A stretch of DNA of 33,923 bases from JBFHRE01 sp041591895 (lineage in GTDB: Bacteria > Actinomycetota > Acidimicrobiia > Spongiisociales > ZC4RG35), in contig JBFHRE010000011.1 in NCBI GenBank assembly GCA_041591895.1, positions 1 to 33,923 on the forward strand. The letters are read 5' to 3'. The notes beneath the pieces are model-generated. The model did not search any database. It saw only the letters and a list, made by a program, of their open reading frames with translations, and was not told where the DNA came from. The position numbers were made by a program, and so were the translations under genes. Shown here piece by piece: positions 1 to 7,528 of this stretch (positions within the stretch are counted from its first letter, which is position 1; every line of letters starts with the position of its first letter).

Positions 1-458
1 CAGGTCGAGCGATCGGTGTAGTCGGTCACGTAGCTCAACTTCTCGACTCCGACCAGGAGAGCGCGGTTGGCGGCTCCCGCCTTGATCATGGAGTCGGCCA
101 CGACCAACCCGTAGACGAAGCCCGAGCAATTGGCGTTGAGGTCGAAAACCGCCGAACCGTTGGCGCCGATCTTGTCTTGCAGGAGCGCCCCGGCGGCAGG
201 AACGATCGAGTCAGGGGTGAGCGTCGCGCAGATGATGAGGTCGACGTCGGTCGGTTCCAGCCCGGCGGCTGCGAGGGCATGCAGAGACGCCACCGCACCC
301 ATGTCCGACGACTCGACGTGCGAGATCCGGCGTTCCTTGATTCCGCTCCGGCTCGTGATCCATTCGTCGTTCGTGTCCACGATCTGTTCCAGATCGTGGT
401 TGGTGAGAACGGTCGGCGGCATGGCCTTGCCCCAACCGGTTATCTCTGCATACCTCAT
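1..458 (-). CDS. fabH: 3-oxoacyl-ACP synthase III (KAS III), 5' part only
   Basis: Condensing enzyme that starts type II fatty-acid synthesis by joining acyl-CoA to malonyl-ACP in the cytosol. Only the first 152 codons are present; the gene runs off the left edge. Translation from the ATG at 458 begins MRYAEITGWGKAMPPTVLTN and continues through the family signature TNDEWITSRSGIKERR (about residues 29-44). The active-site cysteine is C111 in the context NANCSGF, matching the usual position near 112. The His and Asn of the catalytic triad lie outside the window. The ATG overlaps the fabD stop (ATGA), so the two are co-transcribed and probably translationally coupled. The fabD-fabH order is typical of fatty-acid clusters, where acpP and fabF often follow. 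Confidence 0.93.
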   Translation of the reverse strand, partial: MRYAEITGWGKAMPPTVLTNHDLEQIVDTNDEWITSRSGIKERRISHVESSDMGAVASLHALAAAGLEPTDVDLIICATLTPDSIVPAAGALLQDKIGANGSAVFDLNANCSGFVYGLVVADSMIKAGAANRALLVGVEKLSYVTDYTDRST

Positions 459-1411
459 TCGTCGTCTCCTCCAGAGGCGATAATCGTAAAGAGATCGGTC
501 GCCACCCGGGCGGCTGACTCCAGATCGTTGACTATGTGAACGGTGGCGTCGGGGGCGATCCGTTTGGCCATGCCGGCGGTGACGTCACCGGGACCGACGT
601 GGACGAACGTGTCGATGCCGGCCGAGCTCATGTGCTCGACGGTCTGGGCAAACCGGACCGGCGACACCACCTGGCGCGCGAGAAGCGATCGAACCACCTC
701 GGTCCGCACAGGGCGGGCGGTGACGTTTCCGTACACCTCGAAAGATCCCTCGGCCACATCGAGTGCCGCTACCGCCGCCTCCACCCGGCTCGCCGCAGGC
801 TCCATGAACGGCGAATGGAACGCACCCGCCACCTTCAGCCGAACCGCCCTCCGAACACCGTGCTCCCGGGCGTTCTCTTCCAGCCAGTCGAGGTCGGCAG
901 CGCCTCCCGCCACCACCACCTGACCGGGCCCATTGAGGTTGGCGACTACGAGCCGCCCGCCGGCGGCACGGTTGGCGGCACACACGGTCTCGGCCAGTTC
1001 CGAATCGGCTCCGAGGAGCGCAGCCATCCCCGATGGTTCCAGATCGGCTGCCTCCGCCATCGCCCTCCCCCGCTCAGCCACAATCGACAGAGCGCCGTCG
1101 AACGCCAGCACTCCGGCGGCCGCGAGAGCGGTGTACTCACCGAGCGAGTGGCCGGCACCTGCAATCGGGGGCTCCGGGATCGCGGCGGAGAACTCCGACC
1201 AGAGGGCGTATGCGAGGGCGAACAACGCAGGCTGGGCATGCTCGGTCCGGGTCAGCTCATCCTCGGGTCCGTCGAGACACAGCGAACGCAGTGACCATCC
1301 CAGGATCTGGTCGGCCCGATCACCCAGGAGGTCGGGGCGGGCTTCGAACAGGTCGGCTCCCATCCCCACGAACTGGCTTCCCTGTCCGGGGAAGAGAACG
1401 GCATATGACAT
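455..1411 (-). CDS. fabD: malonyl CoA-ACP transacylase
   Basis: Transfers malonyl from CoA to acyl carrier protein, supplying extender units to the fatty-acid synthase. The 318-aa product starts MSYAVLFPGQGSQ, with the GQGSQ oxyanion loop at 9-13, the nucleophile elbow GHSLGE with S89, an arginine near 114-116 and catalytic H199 in AFHSPFM, all at family positions and usual length. I chose the ATG at 1411 because GGAG stands 5 nt upstream and homologues start here; the frame is open 57 nt further upstream but that stretch has no family similarity. It is first in a unit with fabH (4-nt overlap). A -10-like TAACCT lies 28 nt before the start. Confidence 0.95.
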   Translation of the reverse strand: MSYAVLFPGQGSQFVGMGADLFEARPDLLGDRADQILGWSLRSLCLDGPEDELTRTEHAQPALFALAYALWSEFSAAIPEPPIAGAGHSLGEYTALAAAGVLAFDGALSIVAERGRAMAEAADLEPSGMAALLGADSELAETVCAANRAAGGRLVVANLNGPGQVVVAGGAADLDWLEENAREHGVRRAVRLKVAGAFHSPFMEPAASRVEAAVAALDVAEGSFEVYGNVTARPVRTEVVRSLLARQVVSPVRFAQTVEHMSSAGIDTFVHVGPGDVTAGMAKRIAPDATVHIVNDLESAARVATDLFTIIASGGDDE

Positions 1412-1439
1412 GGAAACTCCGACTCGCCGACGCCCGGCG

Positions 1440-1445
1440 AGGTTA
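1440..1445 (-). promoter_or_regulatory. candidate -10 box of fabD-fabH
   Basis: TAACCT on the minus strand fits the TANNNT actinobacterial -10 consensus. A start about 7 nt downstream would give a 5'UTR of roughly 22 nt containing the GGAG ribosome site of fabD. No convincing -35 hexamer is visible. Confidence 0.4.
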
Positions 1446-1460
1446 CTCGGCTGCCTGCCT

Positions 1461-1670
1461 CCGGCCACCAGCTGCCAGCCCTCGTGACCGGCCGCCTCCA
1501 GCCGGAAGAGGCAAGTTGGCTTGTTTGCTTCTCCACCAGGAGCAAAACGACGTTGGGGGGAGCACCGGCGAAGCCAGGAGGGGGCAGAGTATTCCCGACT
1601 CTCCAGTCGCTGCTCCCATGCAGGGTGCGGACTCGTGGCTGGTAGCCGGCAGCTGGTAGCTGGAAGCCGG
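1461..1670. repeat. intergenic degenerate repeats (CCAGCTGCCAGC / GGTAGCCGG type)
   Basis: The 261-bp gap between fabD and the LigD-type gene has no credible gene. It contains CCGGCCACCAGCTGCCAGCC (1461-1480) and, inverted near its other end, GTGGCTGGTAGCCGG (1635-1649) followed by CAGCTGGTAGCTGG (1650-1663). The 15-mer at 1635-1649 recurs exactly, as its reverse complement, in the leuA-leuB gap at 22124-22138, again next to GACTCG. This points to a dispersed intergenic repeat family rather than chance. Function is unknown. Confidence 0.55.
1523..1548 (-). terminator. imperfect hairpin downstream of the LigD-type gene
   Basis: On the minus strand GTTTTGCTCC can pair with GGAGAAGCAAAC around a TGGT loop, with bulges. 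It sits 125 nt past the stop of the polymerase gene and upstream of the fabD promoter, where a terminator would be useful. There is no U-tract, so the assignment is weak; it may instead belong to the intergenic repeat. Confidence 0.25.
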
Positions 1671-1672
1671 GC

Positions 1673-2584
1673 CTACCGTTCGCGGCCGAACCGGTCGAAC
1701 TGGGTCTCGAGGTCCACGCCCTCTGCCTCGGCCTCCGCCACGATCGCGTCCAACGAGAGCTTGCCCGGCTTGGGCAGCCCGGGAAGATGCTCGAGACGGT
1801 GCCGGCCCCCTTCGTCGAGGTTGGTGATCGTCCAATGGTCGGGGGCGGTGGTCGGAACCTCCGACCAGTCGAGCGGCATCGAGATCGACGCCCGCGGACG
1901 CGCTCGGACCGACAGCGGCGAGACGACCGTGGCACCGGGGTGATTCCGGAGCCAATCCACGAACACCCGGCCCTTCCGGTTCTTCTTCAGGAATTCGACC
2001 GTTGCGTGCTCGGGGTTGCGGCCGGCGATGAGTCCTGCCAGGGCTCGGGATGCGGTCGCCACCTCATCCCACGGTGTCGGCACCAGCGGGACCCACACGT
2101 GGTACCCCTTGGAGCCGGTCGCCACCGGCAGCGACGCAAGACCGAATGCCTCGACCAGCGCGCCGGCCAGCCGGGTGACGTGCCGGGCGGATTCGACGTC
2201 GCCCGGCTCGGGGTCGAGGTCGATGACCATGCCGTCGGCCAGATGTGGCTCGGGCAGACGGCCAGTCCAGATGTGGAAGGTGACCGTCCCCTGGTTCGCG
2301 AGGTACGGGATGTTCTCCTCGACTGTGATCACCGGATAGTTCGTGACTCCGCCCTCGGCCTTCTCCACCTCGTACCGCCCAATGCTTTCCGGAAAGTGGG
2401 CGGATGCGTTCTTCTGCATGAACCCCTCTCCGGCCAGTCCTTGCGGATACCGCTCCAACGTCAGCGGGCGATCCTTCACGTAAGCCAGCATGAGGGGCGC
2501 GACCCGCTCGTAATAGCCCACGAGGTCGCCTTTGGTCAGCCCCACCTCGGGAAAGACCACCCGATCGGCGTTGCTGACCTTCAC
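1673..2584 (-). CDS. stand-alone LigD-type polymerase/primase domain (NHEJ-type)
   Basis: Member of the archaeo-eukaryotic primase-like polymerase family that forms the Pol domain of bacterial LigD, which fills gaps with ribo- or deoxynucleotides during end joining. The 303-aa protein is only this domain, without ligase or nuclease. Visible family signatures are RVVFPEVGLTKGDLVGYYE (9-27), ERYPQGLAGEGFMQKNA (44-60), the metal-binding DxD D122/D124 in VIDLDP, SKGYH (158-162) and the third acidic residue D210 in VFVDW. The start is GTG at 2584, overlapping the VOC stop as GTGA. It is last in the operon ltaE-VOC-polymerase. No Ku or ATP-dependent ligase gene is in the window, so its partners must lie elsewhere. 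Confidence 0.88.
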   Translation of the reverse strand: MKVSNADRVVFPEVGLTKGDLVGYYERVAPLMLAYVKDRPLTLERYPQGLAGEGFMQKNASAHFPESIGRYEVEKAEGGVTNYPVITVEENIPYLANQGTVTFHIWTGRLPEPHLADGMVIDLDPEPGDVESARHVTRLAGALVEAFGLASLPVATGSKGYHVWVPLVPTPWDEVATASRALAGLIAGRNPEHATVEFLKKNRKGRVFVDWLRNHPGATVVSPLSVRARPRASISMPLDWSEVPTTAPDHWTITNLDEGGRHRLEHLPGLPKPGKLSLDAIVAEAEAEGVDLETQFDRFGRER

Positions 2585-2964
2585 CGTCCCTCTCCGTTCG
2601 CCACAGCAAGGAACTCGAGACGGTTTCCGAACGGGTCCGTTGCGTAAAAACGCTCAAAGCCATGGAGCGGCTGGTCGTCGACACACCCGACACCGGCAGC
2701 CTCGAGGCGTGTTCTCAGGCCGGCAATGTCGTTGACCAATATCGCCGGGTGAGCCTTTCGGGCCGGCTGGAAGGTCATCTCCACACCGAGATGAATTCGC
2801 ACGTCGTTCAGCTCGAACCACGCCCCGCCACGGCCGGCGAGGTGCTCGGGCTTGGCTACCTGTGGCAGCCCAAGCAGACCACCGTAGAACTCCACAGCTG
2901 ACTGTTCCTCTCCTTCGGGCATCGCCAGCTGGACATGGTGCAATCCGAGGAACTCGACGGTCAC
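2581..2964 (-). CDS. VOC-family (glyoxalase/bleomycin-resistance fold) protein
   Basis: A single vicinal-oxygen-chelate module of 127 aa with two beta-alpha-beta-beta-beta halves. It opens LGLHHVQLAMP and closes with FYATDPFGNRLEFLA, the signature of the family. Likely metal ligands are H10, H58 (RIHLG) and E117 (LEF), and H72 is also conserved in character. Substrate cannot be told from sequence: lyase, dioxygenase, epimerase and drug-binding members look alike. It starts with GTG at 2964, overlapping the threonine aldolase stop by GTGA, and its own stop overlaps the next GTG in the same way, so the three genes form one coupled unit. Confidence 0.85.
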   Translation of the reverse strand: MTVEFLGLHHVQLAMPEGEEQSAVEFYGGLLGLPQVAKPEHLAGRGGAWFELNDVRIHLGVEMTFQPARKAHPAILVNDIAGLRTRLEAAGVGCVDDQPLHGFERFYATDPFGNRLEFLAVANGEGR

Positions 2965-3992
2965 CTGAGCACCGCGGCAACCAATCGGTCGATGTCGACC
3001 GCATCGACGTCACGATGGGTCACGAGCCGCCACACGCCATTGATCGGAGCGTTGGCTTTGATGCCGGCCTCGACCAGTCGGCCTGCGATCTCCTCCCACG
3101 ATCGCTTGAGATGGTCGACAACGACGTTGACGATGTTGGTCTCGACCGAGTCCAGATCGACGGCGTGCGGGGCGTGATCGTGGATCCTCTCCGCCAGGGT
3201 TCGGGCAGTGACATGGTCATCCGCCACTCGCTCCCAGTCCCGAAGCGCCACCCGGGCCGGGGCGGCGATGACACCGACCTGGCGCATGCCTCCTCCCATG
3301 CGCTTCCGGAGGTACCGGACCTCGTCCATCGCCTCCCGGGTCCCGCAGAGGACCGACCCAATCGGAGCTCCCAGGCCTTTGGAGAAGCAGAATGAGACCG
3401 TGTCGGTCCCGACTGCCACCTGGTCAGGGGCGGTGTCGAGGGCGACCGCAGCGTTGAAGATCCGGGCGCCGTCGAGATGGATCGACAGGCCATGTGTCCG
3501 GGCCTCGACATTTCCTGCCTCGACCGCTTCCAGCGGGATCACCCGGCCACCGGACAGGTTGTGAGTGTTCTCCCACACCATCAGGCCGATCCGGGGGTAG
3601 AACCGGCCGGCGGTGGCCATCGCCACCTCGATCTGATGCGGTTCGATCCGGCCCCCCGGGGCGTGAACGGTGCGAAAGGCGACTCCGGAGAATGCCGATG
3701 CCGCACCCCGCTCGACATTCCGGCAGTGAGCCCCCTCGTCACAGAGCACCTCCTCCCCAGGTTGGGTCTGGAGCATGATCGCCAGCTGATTGGCCATCGT
3801 TCCGCTGGGCACGAAGACCGCCGCCTCCTTTCCCACGGCGGCCGCCGCCTCCTCTTCCAATAGGTTGACCGTCGGGTCGTCGGAGTAGACGTCGTCACCG
3901 ACCTCGGCCTCGGCTATCGCCCGTCGCATCTCTTCGGTGGGTCGGGTGACGGTGTCGGATCGGAAGTCGGCGATGCCGTCGGGAAAGGCCAT
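2961..3992 (-). CDS. ltaE: low-specificity L-threonine aldolase
   Basis: PLP enzyme of fold type I that cleaves L-threonine or L-allo-threonine to glycine and acetaldehyde. The 343-aa length is typical. Family blocks are DFRSDTVTRPTEEMRRA (9-25), VGDDVYSDDPT (31-41), the PLP-ring stacking region ENTHN (141-145), HLDGARIFNA with D174 and R177, and the Schiff-base lysine K205 in SFCFSKGLGAP. A phenylserine or 3-hydroxyaspartate aldolase activity would look similar. The ATG at 3992 is preceded by TAGCCT and a 6-nt spacer with no Shine-Dalgarno, so the message is probably leaderless. It heads the operon with the VOC and polymerase genes. Confidence 0.9.
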   Translation of the reverse strand: MAFPDGIADFRSDTVTRPTEEMRRAIAEAEVGDDVYSDDPTVNLLEEEAAAAVGKEAAVFVPSGTMANQLAIMLQTQPGEEVLCDEGAHCRNVERGAASAFSGVAFRTVHAPGGRIEPHQIEVAMATAGRFYPRIGLMVWENTHNLSGGRVIPLEAVEAGNVEARTHGLSIHLDGARIFNAAVALDTAPDQVAVGTDTVSFCFSKGLGAPIGSVLCGTREAMDEVRYLRKRMGGGMRQVGVIAAPARVALRDWERVADDHVTARTLAERIHDHAPHAVDLDSVETNIVNVVVDHLKRSWEEIAGRLVEAGIKANAPINGVWRLVTHRDVDAVDIDRLVAAVLR

Positions 3993-3998
3993 ATCGCC

Positions 3999-4004
3999 AG
4001 GCTA
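3999..4004 (-). promoter_or_regulatory. -10 box for leaderless ltaE transcript
   Basis: TAGCCT on the minus strand, then six bases, then the ATG. With the usual 7-nt distance from -10 to +1, transcription would start at the A of the ATG. The -35 region falls in the 3' end of the neighbouring aminotransferase gene and is not recognisable. Confidence 0.5.
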
Positions 4005-4027
4005 GATCGCCCTGGGGCGGGCCGCGA

Positions 4028-5206
4028 TCAGAGCCGGTCGAGCGCCTTGCGGATCCCGCCGACCGCCTGACGGATCCGGTGCTCGTTCTCCACCAGGGCG
4101 AACCGCACATACCCCTCGCCGGTCGGGCCGAAGCCGATCCCGGGGCTGACCGCCACCTTGGCCTCCTCGATCAACTGGATGGCGAAGTCGAGTGACGACC
4201 GGTCCTGGTACGGGTCCGGAATCGGAGCCCACACGAACATGGTTCCCCGCGGCTTCTCGATCTTCCACCCGGTCCGGTTGAGACCGTCGACCAGCGCATC
4301 CCGACGGCCGAGGTAGATCTCGTTCACTTCGGCGACGTAATCGTCTCCTTCATTGAGGGCGATGATCGACGCGATCTGGATCGGCTGGAACGTTCCGTAG
4401 TCGAGGTAGGACTTGAGCTTGCCGAGGGCGGCCACGATCTGGGGGTTGCCAACCATGAACCCCACCCGCCAGCCGGCCATCGAGTGGCCTTTGGTGAGCG
4501 TGTAGAGCTCGACCCCGATCTCCTTCGCCCCCGGCACCTGCATCATCGACGGCGGCTGGTAACCGTCGAAGGCGATGTCGGCATAGGCGAAATCGTGGAC
4601 CACGATCACCCCGTGCTCGTGGGCGAACGCCACCAGCTTCTCGAAGAAGTCGAGCTCGACACAGTGCGCAGTCGGGTTGTGCGGGAACGAGACCACGATC
4701 ACCCGCGGCTTGGGCCACGAGTTGCGGAACATCCGCTCCAGCGTCTCGAAGTAGTCCGATTCGGTGTCGATCGGGCACATCCGGGCCTCGGCACCGGCCA
4801 TCGAGGCGGCATAGATGTGGATCGGGTACGAGGGCGTCGGCACGATGGCGGCGTCGCCCGGCTGGACGAGCACCCACATCAGGTGCGACAGACCCTCCTT
4901 GGCGCCGATCGTGGAGATGACCTCGGTCTCGGAATCGAGTTCGACACCGAACCGACGCATGTACCGATCTGCCACTGCTTTGCGCAGATTCGGAAGACCT
5001 TTCGACACCGAATACCGGTGGTTGCGAGGGTTCTGGGCTGCCTCGATCAGCTTGTCCACCACGAACGGGGCCGAAGGGATGTCGGGATTCCCGAAGCCGA
5101 GGTCGACGATGTCTTCCCCCGCCCGACGAGCCGCGATCTTGCGCTGATTGACCTCGGCAAACACGTACGGGGGCAGATTGTCGATGCGCCTGAATCCGAA
5201 GTCCAC
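4028..5206 (-). CDS. class I/II aminotransferase, AlaC-like (glutamate-pyruvate type)
   Basis: PLP aminotransferase of 392 aa, closest in character to the AlaC/YfdZ alanine-forming transaminases. Visible features are FGNPDIPSAP (38-47), RYSVSKGLPNLRKAVADRY (64-82), the N-P-T motif HNPTA (176-180, normally NNPTA), D205 and Y208 that contact the PLP ring, the Schiff-base lysine K239 in YTLTKGHSMAGWRVGF, and the C-terminal substrate-carboxylate arginine in YVRFALVEN. Aspartate or LL-diaminopimelate specificity cannot be excluded. The start is GTG at 5206, directly behind TAATCT plus six bases, so the gene appears to be transcribed leaderless as a single-gene unit. Confidence 0.87.
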   Translation of the reverse strand: MDFGFRRIDNLPPYVFAEVNQRKIAARRAGEDIVDLGFGNPDIPSAPFVVDKLIEAAQNPRNHRYSVSKGLPNLRKAVADRYMRRFGVELDSETEVISTIGAKEGLSHLMWVLVQPGDAAIVPTPSYPIHIYAASMAGAEARMCPIDTESDYFETLERMFRNSWPKPRVIVVSFPHNPTAHCVELDFFEKLVAFAHEHGVIVVHDFAYADIAFDGYQPPSMMQVPGAKEIGVELYTLTKGHSMAGWRVGFMVGNPQIVAALGKLKSYLDYGTFQPIQIASIIALNEGDDYVAEVNEIYLGRRDALVDGLNRTGWKIEKPRGTMFVWAPIPDPYQDRSSLDFAIQLIEEAKVAVSPGIGFGPTGEGYVRFALVENEHRIRQAVGGIRKALDRL

Positions 5207-5212
5207 AGTGTG

Positions 5213-5218
5213 AGATTA
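5213..5218 (-). promoter_or_regulatory. -10 box for leaderless aminotransferase transcript
   Basis: TAATCT on the minus strand, followed by CACACT and the GTG start. Spacing predicts +1 at the G of GTG. No Shine-Dalgarno is present, and no clear -35. Confidence 0.5.
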
Positions 5219-5231
5219 CCCGGGGCCTGGA

Positions 5232-6029
5232 TCAGGCCAGACGCGGCAGCACTCGATCGGCGAGGATCTCCCAACGCTCGGGCCGGTTGGGAACCAGGGT
5301 CAGAATCACCTCGTCCGCGCCCAGTTCGAACCAGTCGAGGCAAGATCCGATGAGCTCGTCGGGCCCCCACACCCGAACCCGGGCGCCCAGCGACCGACCT
5401 GCGGCGAGGTCCCCTGCCTCGGCGCGATCCCGTCCCAACATGACCGACAGGCCCACCGAGACCGGGAACCCTGGCCGATCGCTTCGCAGCTCTCGGACGG
5501 TGCTTCGAAACTCCTCCGGTTGCGGATCCCAGGCGTTCCAGCCGCCGGCCAGGCTCGAGGCCCGTCGGGCCGAGGCAGGATGGTTGCCGCCGATGACCAC
5601 CGGGATTCCGGGACCCAACCCGGCACAGAAGGCCTCGAGCAACTCGACCCGTTTGGCAAAGGGTGGCGTCTCGATGCCGAACCGCCGGTGCTCGTCGGAG
5701 GTGAGCGCGTCACCCAGTCCCACCCCGATCACGGTCCTCTCCCCGGCTATGGCTGCCACGGTACGGGCGATCGCGATCGAGTGGGACACCGGCCGAGCGG
5801 TGACCCGGAGGACCATGGATCCGATCTTCACCGAGGTCGTCTCGGTCGCCAGCACCCCGAGTGTGGACCCGAGGTCGAACATCGGTCCTCGCGGCCGGCC
5901 AAGAGGGATCAGGTGGTCGAAGGCGTAGAGGCCGGACAGCTCGGTGTCGTCGGCGAATCGGCTCGCGGCGGCCAGGAGCGAGGGATCGGAACCAAATTGG
6001 GGTGCGGTGATCGAGACCCGCGGGGTCAC
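5232..6029 (-). CDS. LLM-class (luciferase-like) flavin/F420-dependent oxidoreductase
   Basis: TIM-barrel oxidoreductase of 265 aa, shorter than the usual 290-340. It opens VTPRVSITAPQFG, and LYAFDHLIPLGRPRGPMFD followed by TSVKIGSMVL and RTVAAIAGERTVIGVGLGD is the family pattern (cofactor-binding barrel strands). Substrate and whether it uses F420 or FMN are not determinable; F420 is likely in an actinobacterium. The start is GTG at 6029, overlapping the YkvA stop (GTGA); the longer open frame upstream is a shadow of the YkvA gene. It is last in the six-gene SRPBCC-ArsA-58aa-ROK-YkvA-LLM operon. Confidence 0.8.
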   Translation of the reverse strand: MTPRVSITAPQFGSDPSLLAAASRFADDTELSGLYAFDHLIPLGRPRGPMFDLGSTLGVLATETTSVKIGSMVLRVTARPVSHSIAIARTVAAIAGERTVIGVGLGDALTSDEHRRFGIETPPFAKRVELLEAFCAGLGPGIPVVIGGNHPASARRASSLAGGWNAWDPQPEEFRSTVRELRSDRPGFPVSVGLSVMLGRDRAEAGDLAAGRSLGARVRVWGPDELIGSCLDWFELGADEVILTLVPNRPERWEILADRVLPRLA

Positions 6030-6451
6030 GAATCGGACAGCCGGGAGAACAGCCTGCGGATCTTCAGCGGCACCAGGTCGGAGGCGACATCGAGCACCGA
6101 CCGCACCATTTCCAGGAGATCCCGGGGTCCGTCCCAATGCTCGAGGACGACGTCCTCCCCGGCGACATTCACGAGGTGATTGACGGCAAACGCCATCAGC
6201 AAGAGGTCATCCGCAAACCCGACCACCGGAATGAACTCAGGGAGAAGGTCGATCGGCGATGCAACATAGGCCAGTGCGGCCCCCACCACCAGCTTGGAGC
6301 GTCTCGGGACGCGAGGGTCCTTCGCCAACCGGGCGAGCAACTTGACGATGTTGGGGAACAGGGACACCGCATCCTGAGCCAGTTTGCGCAGCTGGATCGA
6401 GCCCTGGTTGCCGGGCGGGATCACATCGTCGGGTCGAATCGAGTCGGTCAT
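6026..6451 (-). CDS. YkvA/DUF1232 family small membrane-associated protein
   Basis: 141-aa protein with the DUF1232 signature AYVASPIDLLPEFIPVVGFADDLLLMAFAV around residues 61-90, which forms a hydrophobic hairpin likely to associate with the membrane. The biochemical role of this family is not established. I place the start at the ATG at 6451, one base after the ROK stop, because GAGG stands 8 nt upstream inside the end of the ROK gene; a TTG four codons earlier is the alternative. The stop overlaps the GTG of the LLM gene. Confidence 0.8.
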   Translation of the reverse strand: MTDSIRPDDVIPPGNQGSIQLRKLAQDAVSLFPNIVKLLARLAKDPRVPRRSKLVVGAALAYVASPIDLLPEFIPVVGFADDLLLMAFAVNHLVNVAGEDVVLEHWDGPRDLLEMVRSVLDVASDLVPLKIRRLFSRLSDS

Positions 6452-6452
6452 T

Positions 6453-7355
6453 TCATTCCTCAATCAGCGATCTCGTCGCCAGTGCCGCCCCCACGGCTCC
6501 GGACAACGATCCGAATCGGGCCGGCACGAGTTTCGGGGCGGGCCGGTGCTCCGCTCCAGACAACCTACCCGAGATCTCCCGCCGCGCAGGATCGAGCAGC
6601 AGGTCGCCGGCCTCCGCCACTGCTCCTCCCACGACGACGACGGCCGGGTCGAGAACTGCAACCAGGTTGGAGATGCCGAGTCCCAACCAGCGGCCGGCGT
6701 CGGTCACCGCTGCTATCGCAGCTTCGTTCCCGGCCCTCGCTGCACGAACGAGATCGGCCGCGGTCGCCGGTCGGTACGCGGACGAACCGAGAATCCGCGC
6801 CGCCTCCCGATCGAGAACAGTCCCGGAAACCAGCGTCTCCCAGCAACCGGTACGCCCGCACTCACACAGGGCGGCATCGGCCCGGACGGTCATGTGACCG
6901 GCTTCACCAGCCAGACCCGCCCCGCGGTAGACCTTGCCGCCGATCACCAGGCCCATCCCGATCCCGGTTCCGAGTGCGACGATCAGCACCGGATCCGAGC
7001 CCGTGCCGGCGCCGAGGTGCGACTCGGCGAGCGCGGCGAGGTTGGCGTCGTTGTCGACTACGACCGGCACCCGGAGTGTCGACTCCAGCTCCGATTTCAC
7101 CTTGATCGGTGGGCCTGGCAGGTGGGGGCCCCAGATGAACTCGCCTCGCTCGGAATCCACCAGACCTGCCAGTCCGACGCCTACCGCTACCGGTTGGAAC
7201 CGCTCCACCAGGTCGGAGGCCACCGTGGAGGCAAATCCGATCACACCCTCCCCAGGCAGTTGGATACGGCCGAGGTCTGTGACCTCGTCCCCATCGAGAC
7301 CGGCCACCTTGAGAAACGTGCCACCGACGTCCAGCCCCAGCCGCAGGGAGCTCAT
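6453..7355 (-). CDS. ROK-family sugar kinase, probable glucokinase
   Basis: Phosphorylates a hexose, probably glucose, with ATP or polyphosphate. The 300-aa protein begins MSSLRLGLDVGGTFLK with phosphate-1 motif DVGGT (9-13). The catalytic base is D103 in VDNDANLAALAE, the ATP loop GTGIGMGL is at 129-136, and the ROK zinc site is H154 (GEAGHM) with C164, C166 and C171 in CECGRTGC, which argues for an active ROK kinase rather than a repressor. No N-terminal helix-turn-helix is present. The ATG at 7355 overlaps the stop of the 58-aa gene (ATGA). The same neighbourhood (SRPBCC, ArsA, small protein, ROK glucokinase) is, from memory, that of Streptomyces glkA. Confidence 0.9.
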   Translation of the reverse strand: MSSLRLGLDVGGTFLKVAGLDGDEVTDLGRIQLPGEGVIGFASTVASDLVERFQPVAVGVGLAGLVDSERGEFIWGPHLPGPPIKVKSELESTLRVPVVVDNDANLAALAESHLGAGTGSDPVLIVALGTGIGMGLVIGGKVYRGAGLAGEAGHMTVRADAALCECGRTGCWETLVSGTVLDREAARILGSSAYRPATAADLVRAARAGNEAAIAAVTDAGRWLGLGISNLVAVLDPAVVVVGGAVAEAGDLLLDPARREISGRLSGAEHRPAPKLVPARFGSLSGAVGAALATRSLIEE

Positions 7356-7528
7356 TCGATCTCGATCCGCTCGCGATCGTCGCGTTCGTCGGGGTGTCCC
7401 ACGGAACCCAGTTCCTCGATCACGGCCTCCACTGCCCTCAAACCCTCGATCCCGGCGCGGAGAAGGTGGTAGAGGACCCTTCGACCGGCCCGCGCCAGGG
7501 CGTCCACCGTTTCCGAATGAGGGCTCAC
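7352..7528 (-). CDS. 58-aa protein between ArsA and ROK kinase (DUF5304-like position)
   Basis: A gene small enough to be missed: GTG at 7528 to TGA at 7352. Both ends are fixed by overlaps, GTGA with the ArsA stop and ATGA with the ROK start, exactly as at the other joints of this operon. The product MSPHSETVDALARAGRRVLY continues with an amphipathic helix (about 6-40, AGRRVLYHLLRAGIEGLRAV) and an acidic tail DERDDRERIEIE. In Streptomyces I recall a small acidic protein (SCO2127, DUF5304) between the ArsA-like gene and glkA that ends in a similar -ERIDLD type tail; this could be a minimal version. That link is inference, not a database result. Function is unknown. Confidence 0.75.
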   Translation of the reverse strand: MSPHSETVDALARAGRRVLYHLLRAGIEGLRAVEAVIEELGSVGHPDERDDRERIEIE

